From Reyranella sp. (lineage in GTDB: Bacteria > Pseudomonadota > Alphaproteobacteria > Reyranellales > Reyranellaceae): a DNA stretch of 48,286 nucleotides. The notes beneath the pieces are model-generated. The model was given only the letters and a program-made list of their open reading frames with translations. It made no database searches and had not been told where the DNA came from. Made by a program: the position numbers and the translations under genes. Every line of letters begins with the position of its first letter. The first letter of the stretch is position 1. Positions 30,665 to 37,990 of this stretch are shown here, piece after piece. The DNA lies in NCBI GenBank assembly GCA_021732285.1, contig JAKFVH010000223.1, positions 1 through 48,286 of the forward strand, given 5' to 3'.

Positions 30665-31921
30665 CTATTCGCGGCCGTGCTGGGCGACATCGAAGATGAA
30701 CACGCCGTCCGGAGAAGAGGGACGCTCCAGGACCTCGGGATGGCGGAGCGTGCGCACGGTGTCATGGTACCCCGCGCGCCAACGATCCTCCGTGCTTCGG
30801 CGCGAGAACTCGTAGTCCTTGGAATCGCCTTCGTATTCCTTGGAGTGGTAGATCAGCTGGATCAGGTTTCCGACCTTGCGCTCGCAGAGACCGCGCAATC
30901 GCGTCACCTCGGGGGTGTCGGCCAGTTCCGGCGGCAGCTTGGCCAGCAGTTCCGCCACCTGGTTCTTGAAGCGCTGCAGTTGCTTGAAACGCTTGGATTC
31001 CGCCCGGGTGCGGCTGGAGTACTGGATCTCCTTCTGTCGCGTCGCCACGCGCGTCATGCTGCGCGGAAACTGGCCCCGCGCGGACCACAGATCGACCTGG
31101 AACACCAGCGTGTCCTTCGCCGGCCCGGCATCCACCATCCAGCCCAGCGGTGTGTTCGAGACGAGGCCACCATCCCAATAGTGTTCGCCGTCGATCTCGA
31201 CCGCCGGAAAGCCGGGCGGCAAGGCACCACTCGCCATGACGTGCTTGGGGCCAATGCGGTGGGTCGTGTTGTCGAAATAGACGAAGTCTCCGGTCCGCAC
31301 GTTGACGGCGCCGACACTGAGGCGCATGGGGCCATCGTTGACGCGATCGAAATCGATCAGTCGCTGGAGCGTTTGCTCCAATTGCCGCGTGTCGTAGTAG
31401 CTGGTGGCCTCCATTGACCCGTCCGGGCAGAGCCACGGCGACAGGGCGCGAGGTGCGAAAAACCCCGTCGCGCCCCACCACAGGGCCGAAGCCGCCGACC
31501 AATGGTTCAACACCGATCGCGCGAGATCACCTTTGAGCAGCGGACTCACGTCTGGCCGATTGCCCTCCGTTGCGCCGCCGTTGGGAACAAGGGCGGACTG
31601 TCCCAGCCATTGCATCTGTGGAGAGCTCACCAGCTCCCAGAACTCCCGAAGCTTGTCGACGCGAGATGCCGGCGGATTTCCGGCGATGATCGCAGCATTG
31701 ATGGCGCCGATCGAAATGCCCGCGACCCAGTCCGGGTGAAGATCCGCTTCGGCAAGGGCCTGATAGACACCGCCCTGATAGGCGCCCAACGCCCCGCCGC
31801 CCTGAAGGGCCAACGCGATGCGCTCGAAGGGTGGGCGCCGTTTGCCCTCGGGAAGAGGGAAACCGGCGTTTGGCGGCTCCACCGCAGCGTCCGCCGGAGT
31901 TGCCATCCGCGAATCGAACAT
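30665..31921 (-). CDS. Patatin-like phospholipase with DUF3734-type tail
   Basis: A 418-residue patatin-family hydrolase. Motifs are the oxyanion loop GGGALGAYQGGVYQAL, nucleophile elbow GISIGAINAA (Ser in G-x-S-x-G), and the dyad aspartate in YWDGGLVSNTPLGW. The C-terminal 120 residues (SMTRVATRQKEIQYSSRTRA onward) fit the DUF3734 extension found in PHB-linked patatins. ATG 31921 is chosen because the upstream in-frame ATG 31966 lies inside the operator. In Legionella the homologue is cotranscribed with bdhA and acts in PHB degradation or lipid turnover. It is first of the run with acetoacetate decarboxylase and bdhA. Confidence 0.87.
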   Translation of the reverse strand: MFDSRMATPADAAVEPPNAGFPLPEGKRRPPFERIALALQGGGALGAYQGGVYQALAEADLHPDWVAGISIGAINAAIIAGNPPASRVDKLREFWELVSSPQMQWLGQSALVPNGGATEGNRPDVSPLLKGDLARSVLNHWSAASALWWGATGFFAPRALSPWLCPDGSMEATSYYDTRQLEQTLQRLIDFDRVNDGPMRLSVGAVNVRTGDFVYFDNTTHRIGPKHVMASGALPPGFPAVEIDGEHYWDGGLVSNTPLGWMVDAGPAKDTLVFQVDLWSARGQFPRSMTRVATRQKEIQYSSRTRAESKRFKQLQRFKNQVAELLAKLPPELADTPEVTRLRGLCERKVGNLIQLIYHSKEYEGDSKDYEFSRRSTEDRWRAGYHDTVRTLRHPEVLERPSSPDGVFIFDVAQHGRE

Positions 31922-31961
31922 GAACGCAGCCTTTCGATGGGTAATGGTTTGTGACCTATTA

Positions 31962-32006
31962 GTCATATCGACTAAATAGTCGATATGACGATATAGTCAA
32001 TATGAA
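31962..32006. promoter_or_regulatory. Operator of the patatin-adc-bdhA run, similar to the tetR operator
   Basis: GTCATATCGACT (31962-31973) pairs perfectly with AGTCGATATGAC (31978-31989) around AAAT. A second TAGTCAATATGA (31994-32005) follows as a 17-nt-spaced direct repeat of TAGTCGATATGA (31977-31988). The core GACT-N4-AGTC and the GTCAATATGAA element are shared with the tetR operator at 29068-29113. Confidence 0.7.
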
Positions 32007-32181
32007 AGAGATTGTGAGGGTGCGACACAGCGCCTTCACATCTCTGATGCACGCGCGCGGAGGCCAGCTCCCGGGCACCCGCCGGGGGTTTCACGTGGAC
32101 AGCATCACGATTTTGGCTGCGCTCCATTGAGCGCGAGTGTTCCCGGGTCGCGCCGGCGGCCCTCGAGGCCGCGCTCCGGTT

Positions 32182-33387
32182 CTATTCGTTGGCCAGGATC
32201 GTATTCCGCACCAAGGGATAGATCTGGCTCGCCCACCGCCTGCCGCTGAACACGCCGTAATGGCCGACGCCGGCCTGCATATAGTGCTTCTTGCGATACG
32301 GACGCAGGCTCGTGCAGAGATCGTGCGCGGCAACCGTCTGGCCGATCGAGCAGATGTCGTCGCGCTCACCCTCGATGGTGAACAGCGCGGTACGGCGGAT
32401 CGCCTTGGGATGGACGCGTCGGTCCCGCCAGTCGAGCTGGCCGCGGGCCAGGCGGAAATCCTGGAACACCCACTGCACGGTCTCGAGATAGAACTCGGCC
32501 GTCATGTCGAGCACGGCGAAGTACTCGTCATAAAAGTCCTTGATGGTCTTGGCCTCGGCCTCAGCGCCCTTGGCGATCGCTTTGTAGAGATCGACCTGCG
32601 CCTTGATGTGGCGCTCGGCGTTCATGCTCATGAAGGCGGTGAGCTGAAGGAAGCCCGGATACACACGCCGCGTCGCGCCGGGATAGCGCAGCGGCACGCG
32701 CGCGATCAGGTTGCGCTCGAACCAGGAGATCGGCTGGCCTGTGGCGAGCTCGTTCACCTTGGTGGGATTGATGCGCGTGTCGATCGGCCCCGCCATCAGG
32801 GTGAGCGACAGCGGCTGGCAGGGATGGTCGTCCTCGGCCATCAGTGCCGCCGCCGCCAGCGCCTGCACACAAGGCTGGCACACGGCGACGACATGGGCAC
32901 CCGGACCCATGGCGCGCAGGAACCACATCAGGTGCTCGACATATTCATCGAAGCCGAAGCGGCCGTGCCAGATGCCGACGTCGCGCGCATTGGCCCAGTC
33001 GGTGATGTGCACGTCGTGCTCGGGCAGGAGCACGCGCACCGTGTCGCGCAGCAGGGTGGCGAAGTGGCCGCTGAGCGGCGCCACCAGCAGCACGCGAGGC
33101 TGGGCGGGCACGCCTTCCTTGGCGAAGCGCAGCAGGGTGCCGAAGGGCGTGGCGAAGACCTCCTCCTCGCGCACCGGCACCACGCGGTTGCCGACCTTCG
33201 ATTCCGTGATGCCGAAGGATGGCCGGCGATGGGTCAAGGTCGCCCGGCTCACCATCTCGCAAAGGGCGCCGGCGGCCCGCCAGCTCTCCAGGTCGCCGCC
33301 GCCCGACAGGCCCTGCCCGGCCGCCGTTGCCCAGAGCCGCATCGGCAGCATCATGTCGGCGGCGGTCTGGTACAGCGAATAGAGCAT
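32182..33387 (-). CDS. phaZ: Intracellular poly(3-hydroxybutyrate) depolymerase
   Basis: A 401-residue intracellular PHB depolymerase with family segments: MLYSLYQTAADMMLPMRLWA at the start, DWANARDVGIWHGRFGFDEY, the lipase-box-like VAVCQPCVQA with the nucleophile cysteine, AGPIDTRINPTKVNELA, TIEGERDDICSIGQT and the C-terminal QAGVGHYGVFSGRRW with the catalytic histidine. It degrades stored PHB to 3-hydroxybutyrate for BdhA. I took ATG 33387 because family members begin MLY; longer starts (33414, 33426) are possible but would overlap the promoter of the divergent glutathione transferase gene, only 38 nt away. About 175 bp separate the depolymerase stop from the operator upstream of the patatin gene; I see nothing in it. 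Confidence 0.93.
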   Translation of the reverse strand: MLYSLYQTAADMMLPMRLWATAAGQGLSGGGDLESWRAAGALCEMVSRATLTHRRPSFGITESKVGNRVVPVREEEVFATPFGTLLRFAKEGVPAQPRVLLVAPLSGHFATLLRDTVRVLLPEHDVHITDWANARDVGIWHGRFGFDEYVEHLMWFLRAMGPGAHVVAVCQPCVQALAAAALMAEDDHPCQPLSLTLMAGPIDTRINPTKVNELATGQPISWFERNLIARVPLRYPGATRRVYPGFLQLTAFMSMNAERHIKAQVDLYKAIAKGAEAEAKTIKDFYDEYFAVLDMTAEFYLETVQWVFQDFRLARGQLDWRDRRVHPKAIRRTALFTIEGERDDICSIGQTVAAHDLCTSLRPYRKKHYMQAGVGHYGVFSGRRWASQIYPLVRNTILANE

Positions 33388-33424
33388 GGGCAGCGACCGG
33401 CTCGGATTTTGCATCCCCAACCGC

Positions 33425-34081
33425 ATGGCCGAGGCTTCGCTGACCGTCAGTAGCAAGAACTATTCCTCTTGGTCGCTGCGCGGCTTTCTTTTGTGCCGCA
33501 TGGCCGGGCTGGATTTCGCAGAGAAGATCGCCCCGATCGACGATCCAGCCACCCGGGCCGAGCTTTTGCTGCTTTCCCCGTCCTTCCTGGTGCCCTGTTT
33601 GGAGCACGGCAAGGTCAAGGTCTGGGATACGCTCGCCATCGCCGAGTACCTGAACGAGATCAAACCGGAGGCAGGTCTGCTGCCCGCCGACCCGGTGGCG
33701 CGTGCCCATTGCCGGGCAGTGTGCGGCGAGATGCATTCGGGCTTCGCCAACTTGCGCTCGGCGCTGCCCATGAACCTCAAGGTGCGGCACCAGGGCTTCA
33801 AGGTGTGGGCCGGCGCCCAGGCCGACATCGAGCGCGTGACCGCGATCTGGCGCGAGTGTTTGCAGCGCTATGGCGGGCCCTATCTGTTCGGCAAGCAGCC
33901 GACCATGGCCGACGCCATGTACGCCCCGGTCTGCTCGCGCTTTGCGACATACGACGTGAAGCTCGATGCGGCGGCGGCGGGCTACCGCGACTTGATGCTG
34001 AAATTCCCGGCGATGCTGGAGTGGACGCTGGCCGCCAAGTCCGAGCCCGAGGAGGTCGAGGAGCTGGACGTCGAGTTTTAG
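33425..34081 (+). CDS. Glutathione S-transferase family protein
   Basis: A 218-residue GST: thioredoxin-fold N-terminus MAEASLTVSSKNYSSWSLRG with the catalytic Ser/Tyr region at NYSSWS, the cis-proline PCLE of FLVPCLEHG, and the glutathione-binding segment DTLAIAEYLNE; the all-alpha C-terminal domain carries GKQPTMADAMYAPV. It resembles the YfcF/maleylacetoacetate-isomerase-like bacterial GSTs. It is divergent from phaZ and ends exactly at the first base of the palindromic repeat (34081), which may act as its terminator. Substrate unknown. Confidence 0.85.
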   Translation: MAEASLTVSSKNYSSWSLRGFLLCRMAGLDFAEKIAPIDDPATRAELLLLSPSFLVPCLEHGKVKVWDTLAIAEYLNEIKPEAGLLPADPVARAHCRAVCGEMHSGFANLRSALPMNLKVRHQGFKVWAGAQADIERVTAIWRECLQRYGGPYLFGKQPTMADAMYAPVCSRFATYDVKLDAAAAGYRDLMLKFPAMLEWTLAAKSEPEEVEELDVEF

Positions 34082-34152
34082 TCTTCCGGACCGCGCGCAT
34101 CCTGCGCGCCTCATGGATCATGAGCGCGCAGGATGCGCGCGGTCCGGAAGAC
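34081..34152. repeat. 72-bp palindromic element (REP-like, possible terminator)
   Basis: Two perfect 29-nt arms, 34081-34109 (GTCTTCCGGACCGCGCGCAT...) and 34124-34152, surround a 14-nt centre (CTCATGGATCATGA) which is itself nearly palindromic. The left arm plus centre recurs at 20608-20648. It lies between the glutathione transferase stop and a binding-protein gene on the same strand and could stop read-through. Such long, very G+C-rich palindromes are typical of dispersed intergenic repeats. Confidence 0.85.
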
Positions 34153-34209
34153 CCTTGAATGCCCTCCCATCCTTGCGCAGACTTCGCGCAACGATCGGGA
34201 GGAGAAATC

Positions 34210-35187
34210 TTGAGCATCACGCGTCGCGTAGCCGTCGGCGGATTGGCGGCCCTGCCCTTTGTCCGGACAAAGGCCCAAGCCCAGCAGACCTTTCCCAGCA
34301 AGCCCTTCACCCTCGTCGTGCCGTTCCCCGCGGGCGGGCCGGCCGATATCTTCGGCCGCAATCTCGCCGAGCGCATGTCGCCGTTTCTCGGCCAGCCGGT
34401 GCTGGTCGAGAACAAGAGCGGTGCCGCGGGCGTCACCGGCGTCGACTTCGTCGCCAAGGCCGGCACCGATGCCCACGTCATGGGCCTGATGAGCGCCTCG
34501 GCCGGCGCCATCATGCAGAGCCTGATGCCCAAGATGCCGTTCGACCCGGCCAAGGACATCGCCCCGCAGATCCTGGTGGTGCGCGTGCAGGAGGCGCTGG
34601 CCATCAACAGCAAGCTCGGCATCGGCGACCTCAAGAGCTTCATCGCCCATGCCAAGGCCAATCCCGGCAAGGTGAATTGCGGCTCCGCCGGCACCGGCGG
34701 CATCACCCATCTCGCCATCGAGCTGTTCAAGCGCGAGACCGGCACCGACCTGCTGCATGTGCCCTATCGCGGCGCCGCGCCGGCGGTCAACGACCTTCTG
34801 GCCGGCACGGTCGACACCGTGCTGCTCGACATCTCCATCCTGTTGCCGCACGCCCGTTCAGGCGCCATCAAGATCCTGGGCATAACGTCGGACACGCGCG
34901 CCCCGCTGCTGCCCGACGTGCCGACCATGCGCGAGATGGGCTATCCCAAGGTCAACTCCGACAACTGGTATGCCTTGATCTCGCCCGGGGCCGCGGCGCC
35001 CGAGGCGCGCAAGAAGATCTTCGATGCGGCCACGGCGGCGCTCAAGACCAAGGAGATCGCCGACGCTTATGAGAAGGTTGGCGGCGTCGTGGGCGGCGGC
35101 ACCACGGCCGAGCTGCAGGCCTTCCTCAAGGAGGAAGCCGTCAAATGGGCCGCCGTCATCAAGGCCGCCAACGTCAAGCTGGAGTAG
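34210..35187 (+). CDS. Bug/TctC-family periplasmic binding protein
   Basis: A 325-residue tripartite-tricarboxylate-type binding protein. The TTG at 34210 is behind GGGAGGAGAAATC, a very strong site, and starts the signal ITRRVAVGGLAALPF ending near KAQAQ; upstream ATG 34159 has no such site. Mature domain begins FPSKPFTLVVPFPAGGPADI, then GQPVLVENKSGAAGVTG, and the ligand-loop NCGSAGTGGITHLAIELF with VPYRGAAPAV, all Bug signatures. Bug proteins bind carboxylates or amino acids. No TctA/TctB membrane genes are adjacent, as is common for this family. It starts a four-gene plus-strand run ending at 37984. Confidence 0.93.
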   Translation: MSITRRVAVGGLAALPFVRTKAQAQQTFPSKPFTLVVPFPAGGPADIFGRNLAERMSPFLGQPVLVENKSGAAGVTGVDFVAKAGTDAHVMGLMSASAGAIMQSLMPKMPFDPAKDIAPQILVVRVQEALAINSKLGIGDLKSFIAHAKANPGKVNCGSAGTGGITHLAIELFKRETGTDLLHVPYRGAAPAVNDLLAGTVDTVLLDISILLPHARSGAIKILGITSDTRAPLLPDVPTMREMGYPKVNSDNWYALISPGAAAPEARKKIFDAATAALKTKEIADAYEKVGGVVGGGTTAELQAFLKEEAVKWAAVIKAANVKLE

Positions 35188-35195
35188 AGTAGCGA

Positions 35196-35999
35196 GTGAC
35201 CCTGAGCATCGAGCGCGGCCTGGCGAAGACTTTCGCCGGACACATCCATTGGCGGGCCTGCGGCAGCGGTCCTGTCGTCATGGTGAGCCACATCAACCAG
35301 CAGAGCTCGGCCGTCATGGTCGAGCTTTTAGCAGCGCTGGCGCCAAACTTCCGCGCCATCGCCATCGACTATCCGAGCCACGGCCATTCCGACCATATCG
35401 ACTGGCAGCCGGCCATCGAGGACTACGCGCGCTGCGTGATCGAAGTGATGGATGCGCTGAAGGTCGAGCGCGCCTTCGCCCTGGGCGAGGCGGTGGGGGC
35501 GGCGACCTCGATCGCGCTGGGTTCACGCTGGCCGCAGCGCATCGACAAGGCGGTGCTGATCAACATCCCCTATTTCAGCGACGCCGACACCGCCAAGAAC
35601 GACATCGCCGACATCGCCAAGGTGCGGCCGAGCGACGACTCGGGCTTCCCGGCGCCGCGTTCGATAAAGTTCCTGCTGGAGAACGACCCCGAGCATGCGC
35701 CGATGCAGCCGACGCAGTCGTGGATGGACCGCATCAACACCGCCCAGCTCGAGATCGGCCGCGACCGCTGGCAGGCCATGGGCGCGCTATCGAAGTTCGA
35801 CCCACTGGCCGGCCTTTTAGCGCTGAAGCAGCCCGTGCTGATGCTCTATGGCGAGAACTTCATCTACGGCAAGCATCGCGCGCTGATGCAGTCGAAGTGC
35901 CCGCACGCCAGGCTAGAAATCGTGCCCGGCGGCCGCTTCTGCATGAGCTGGGAGCGCGCGACCGACATCGCCGCGCACGCGCGCGCCTTCCTGGCCTGA
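35196..35999 (+). CDS. Alpha/beta-hydrolase-fold protein with degenerate catalytic residues
   Basis: A 267-residue protein with an alpha/beta-hydrolase outline: GSGPVVMVSHINQQSS (oxyanion strand), AIDYPSHGHSDH (the usual D-x-x-G-x-G-x-S region), nucleophile elbow at 96-102 and a C-terminal strand. The elbow reads LGEAVGA, so the nucleophile position is A99 instead of Ser/Asp/Cys; the acid strand reads LYGENFIYG without the usual aspartate; and the histidine position reads PGGRFCM (R247). Thus all three catalytic positions look replaced. It might be a non-enzymatic binding or scaffold protein, or use unusual residues. GTG 35196 starts 8 nt after the Bug stop; a D-cysteine desulfhydrase gene follows 5 nt later, so it is in an operon. 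Confidence 0.7.
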   Translation: MTLSIERGLAKTFAGHIHWRACGSGPVVMVSHINQQSSAVMVELLAALAPNFRAIAIDYPSHGHSDHIDWQPAIEDYARCVIEVMDALKVERAFALGEAVGAATSIALGSRWPQRIDKAVLINIPYFSDADTAKNDIADIAKVRPSDDSGFPAPRSIKFLLENDPEHAPMQPTQSWMDRINTAQLEIGRDRWQAMGALSKFDPLAGLLALKQPVLMLYGENFIYGKHRALMQSKCPHARLEIVPGGRFCMSWERATDIAAHARAFLA

Positions 36000-36004
36000 G
36001 CAGC

Positions 36005-37033
36005 ATGAGCCGCGACGCGATCGCCCGCCTGAACGATTCGCTGTCGCGCTTCGGCCGCGTGGGCCTTTGCACCCTGCCGACGCCGCTCGAGCCGATGACC
36101 CGCCTCACCCAGCACCTCGGCGGCCCACGATTGTGGGTCAAGCGCGAGGACTGCACCGGCCCGGGCTTCGGCGGCAACAAGCTGCGCAAGCTCGACTACG
36201 TGCTGCACGAGGCCCTGAGCGCCGGCGTCGATACGCTGGTCTCGGGCGGGGTGGTGCAATCCAACAGCCAGCGCCAGGTCGCGGCCGCCGCGGCGAAGCT
36301 CGGGCTCGACTGCCATCTCGCCGTCTATCACGGCCGGTTGGCGCCACCCTCGGCCGAGTATGGCCGCACCGGCAATGCGCTGCTCAATCGCCTGTTCGGC
36401 GCCACCCTGCACGACGTGCCGTGGAACGGCGATCGCAACGGCGCCATCCGCGAGCTGGCGGCCAGGCTGCGGGCCGAGGGCCGCAAGACCTATGTCGTGC
36501 CCTACGGCGTCTCCAATCCGCTCGGTGCCGTGGCCTATGCCTCGACCGTGGCCGAGATCGCCGAGCAATGCGCGGCGCTGGGTTTCGTTCCCGGCGCCAT
36601 CGCCCATTGCTCGGGCAGCGCCGGCACGCAGGCCGGCCTGGTCGTCGGCGCCCGGGTCGGCCTGCCTGCGACGCGCATTGTCGGCATCGACATCGACGCC
36701 GAGCCCGAGCGCGTGCGAGGCGACGTCCTGGCCTATGGCCGCGCCGCCGCGGACCTGCTCGACCAGCCGTTCGACGAGGCCGACGTCGAGGTCGTGGCGG
36801 GCCATGCCGGGCCGGCCTACGGCGTGCCGCACACAGCCACCGTCGAGGCGATCAGGCTCGCCGCGCGGCTCGAGGCGCTGGTGCTCGATCCGGTCTACTC
36901 GGGCAAGGGCCTGGCCGGATTGATCGCCTTGATCCGCGCCGGCCGCTGGTCGAAGGATGACGACGTCGTCTTCCTGCACACCGGCGGCGCGCCCGCCCTC
37001 TTCGCCTATCGCCATCTTTTCGACCCGGAGTAA
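36005..37033 (+). CDS. D-cysteine desulfhydrase / ACC deaminase family PLP enzyme
   Basis: A 342-residue fold-type II PLP enzyme. The Schiff-base lysine is K59 in CTGPGFGGNKLRKLDY, and GGVVQSNSQRQVAAAAAKLG plus the C-terminal FLHTGGAPALFAY are family signatures. The glycine-rich phosphate cup is near HCSGSAGTQAGL. Members are D-cysteine desulfhydrases (pyruvate, sulfide and ammonia) or 1-aminocyclopropane-1-carboxylate deaminases; the key residues that separate the two are not decidable here with confidence. It follows the degenerate hydrolase gene by 5 nt and precedes an esterase gene by 3 nt, so this run may handle one nitrogen- or sulfur-containing substrate brought in with the Bug protein. 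Confidence 0.85.
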   Translation: MSRDAIARLNDSLSRFGRVGLCTLPTPLEPMTRLTQHLGGPRLWVKREDCTGPGFGGNKLRKLDYVLHEALSAGVDTLVSGGVVQSNSQRQVAAAAAKLGLDCHLAVYHGRLAPPSAEYGRTGNALLNRLFGATLHDVPWNGDRNGAIRELAARLRAEGRKTYVVPYGVSNPLGAVAYASTVAEIAEQCAALGFVPGAIAHCSGSAGTQAGLVVGARVGLPATRIVGIDIDAEPERVRGDVLAYGRAAADLLDQPFDEADVEVVAGHAGPAYGVPHTATVEAIRLAARLEALVLDPVYSGKGLAGLIALIRAGRWSKDDDVVFLHTGGAPALFAYRHLFDPE

Positions 37034-37036
37034 CCG

Positions 37037-37984
37037 ATGCTCGACGCCGAAGCCCGCATGCTGCTCGACCTGATGGAGAAGGCCGTCCAGGACGGCCGGC
37101 CCAAGCTCAGCACGCTGCCCTATGCCGTGGGGCGCCAGGCCGTCGACAAGATGTCGGAGGACAGCGAGGCCGATCCGCCGCAGGTCGGCGAGGTCGCCGA
37201 CGGCGCCTTCGCGGGACCGGGCGGGCAGATCCGCTTTCGCCGCTATCGGCCGCAGGGCGCAGCAGCCGGGCCGTTGCCGACGCTGATCTACTATCACGGC
37301 GGCGGCTTCGTGATCGGCAACATCGAGACTCACGATTCGACTTGCCGGCGACTGGCCAACAAGAGCCGCTGCCAGGTGATCTCGATCGACTACCGCCTGT
37401 CGCCCGAGCATCCCTTCCCGGCGCCGATCGACGATGGAGTCGCGGCCTTCCGGCACATCCGAGACAATGCGGCCTCGTTCGCCGCCGATGCCAAGCGCCT
37501 CGCCGTCGGCGGTGATTCGGCGGGTGGCGCCATCGCCGCGGTGGTCTGCCAGGTCATTCGCGACGCAGGCGAACAGGGTCCTGCCTTCCAGATGCTGATC
37601 TATCCCGCGACCGATTCCAGCAAGCAGAGCGCCTCGCGCGCGGCTTTCGCCGAGGGCTACTTCCTCACCAAGGAGCTGATGGACTGGTTCTGGAAGGCCT
37701 ATGTGCCCGCCGGCACCGACTTGGCCGACTTGCGCCTGTCACCGCTGCTGGCCAAGGATTTCAAGGGACTGCCGCCCGCTTTCGTGCTGACCGCGGGCTA
37801 CGATCCCTTGCGCGACGAAGGTCGCGCCTATGCCGACCGGCTGATCGAGGCCGGCATCAAGACGACCTACGTGAACTATCCGGGCACCATCCACGGCTTC
37901 TTCTCGCTGACGCGGTTCCTCAGTCAGGGGCTCAAGGCGAACGACGAGGCCGCTGCCGTGTTGGGCGCGCATTTCGGGATGTGA
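37037..37984 (+). CDS. HSL-family alpha/beta hydrolase (carboxylesterase type)
   Basis: A 315-residue esterase of the hormone-sensitive lipase family: oxyanion HGGG at 87-90 (YYHGGGFVIG), nucleophile S161 in GGDSAGG, acid D256 in TAGYDPLRDEG, and H286 in YPGTIHGFF. All of the triad is present, in contrast to the hydrolase two genes upstream. ATG 37037 comes 3 nt after the preceding stop. It is the last gene of a four-gene plus-strand run; its stop is 7 nt from the stop of the convergent cyclase gene. Substrate unknown; short-chain esters are usual. Confidence 0.92.
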   Translation: MLDAEARMLLDLMEKAVQDGRPKLSTLPYAVGRQAVDKMSEDSEADPPQVGEVADGAFAGPGGQIRFRRYRPQGAAAGPLPTLIYYHGGGFVIGNIETHDSTCRRLANKSRCQVISIDYRLSPEHPFPAPIDDGVAAFRHIRDNAASFAADAKRLAVGGDSAGGAIAAVVCQVIRDAGEQGPAFQMLIYPATDSSKQSASRAAFAEGYFLTKELMDWFWKAYVPAGTDLADLRLSPLLAKDFKGLPPAFVLTAGYDPLRDEGRAYADRLIEAGIKTTYVNYPGTIHGFFSLTRFLSQGLKANDEAAAVLGAHFGM

Positions 37985-37990
37985 CAGCGT

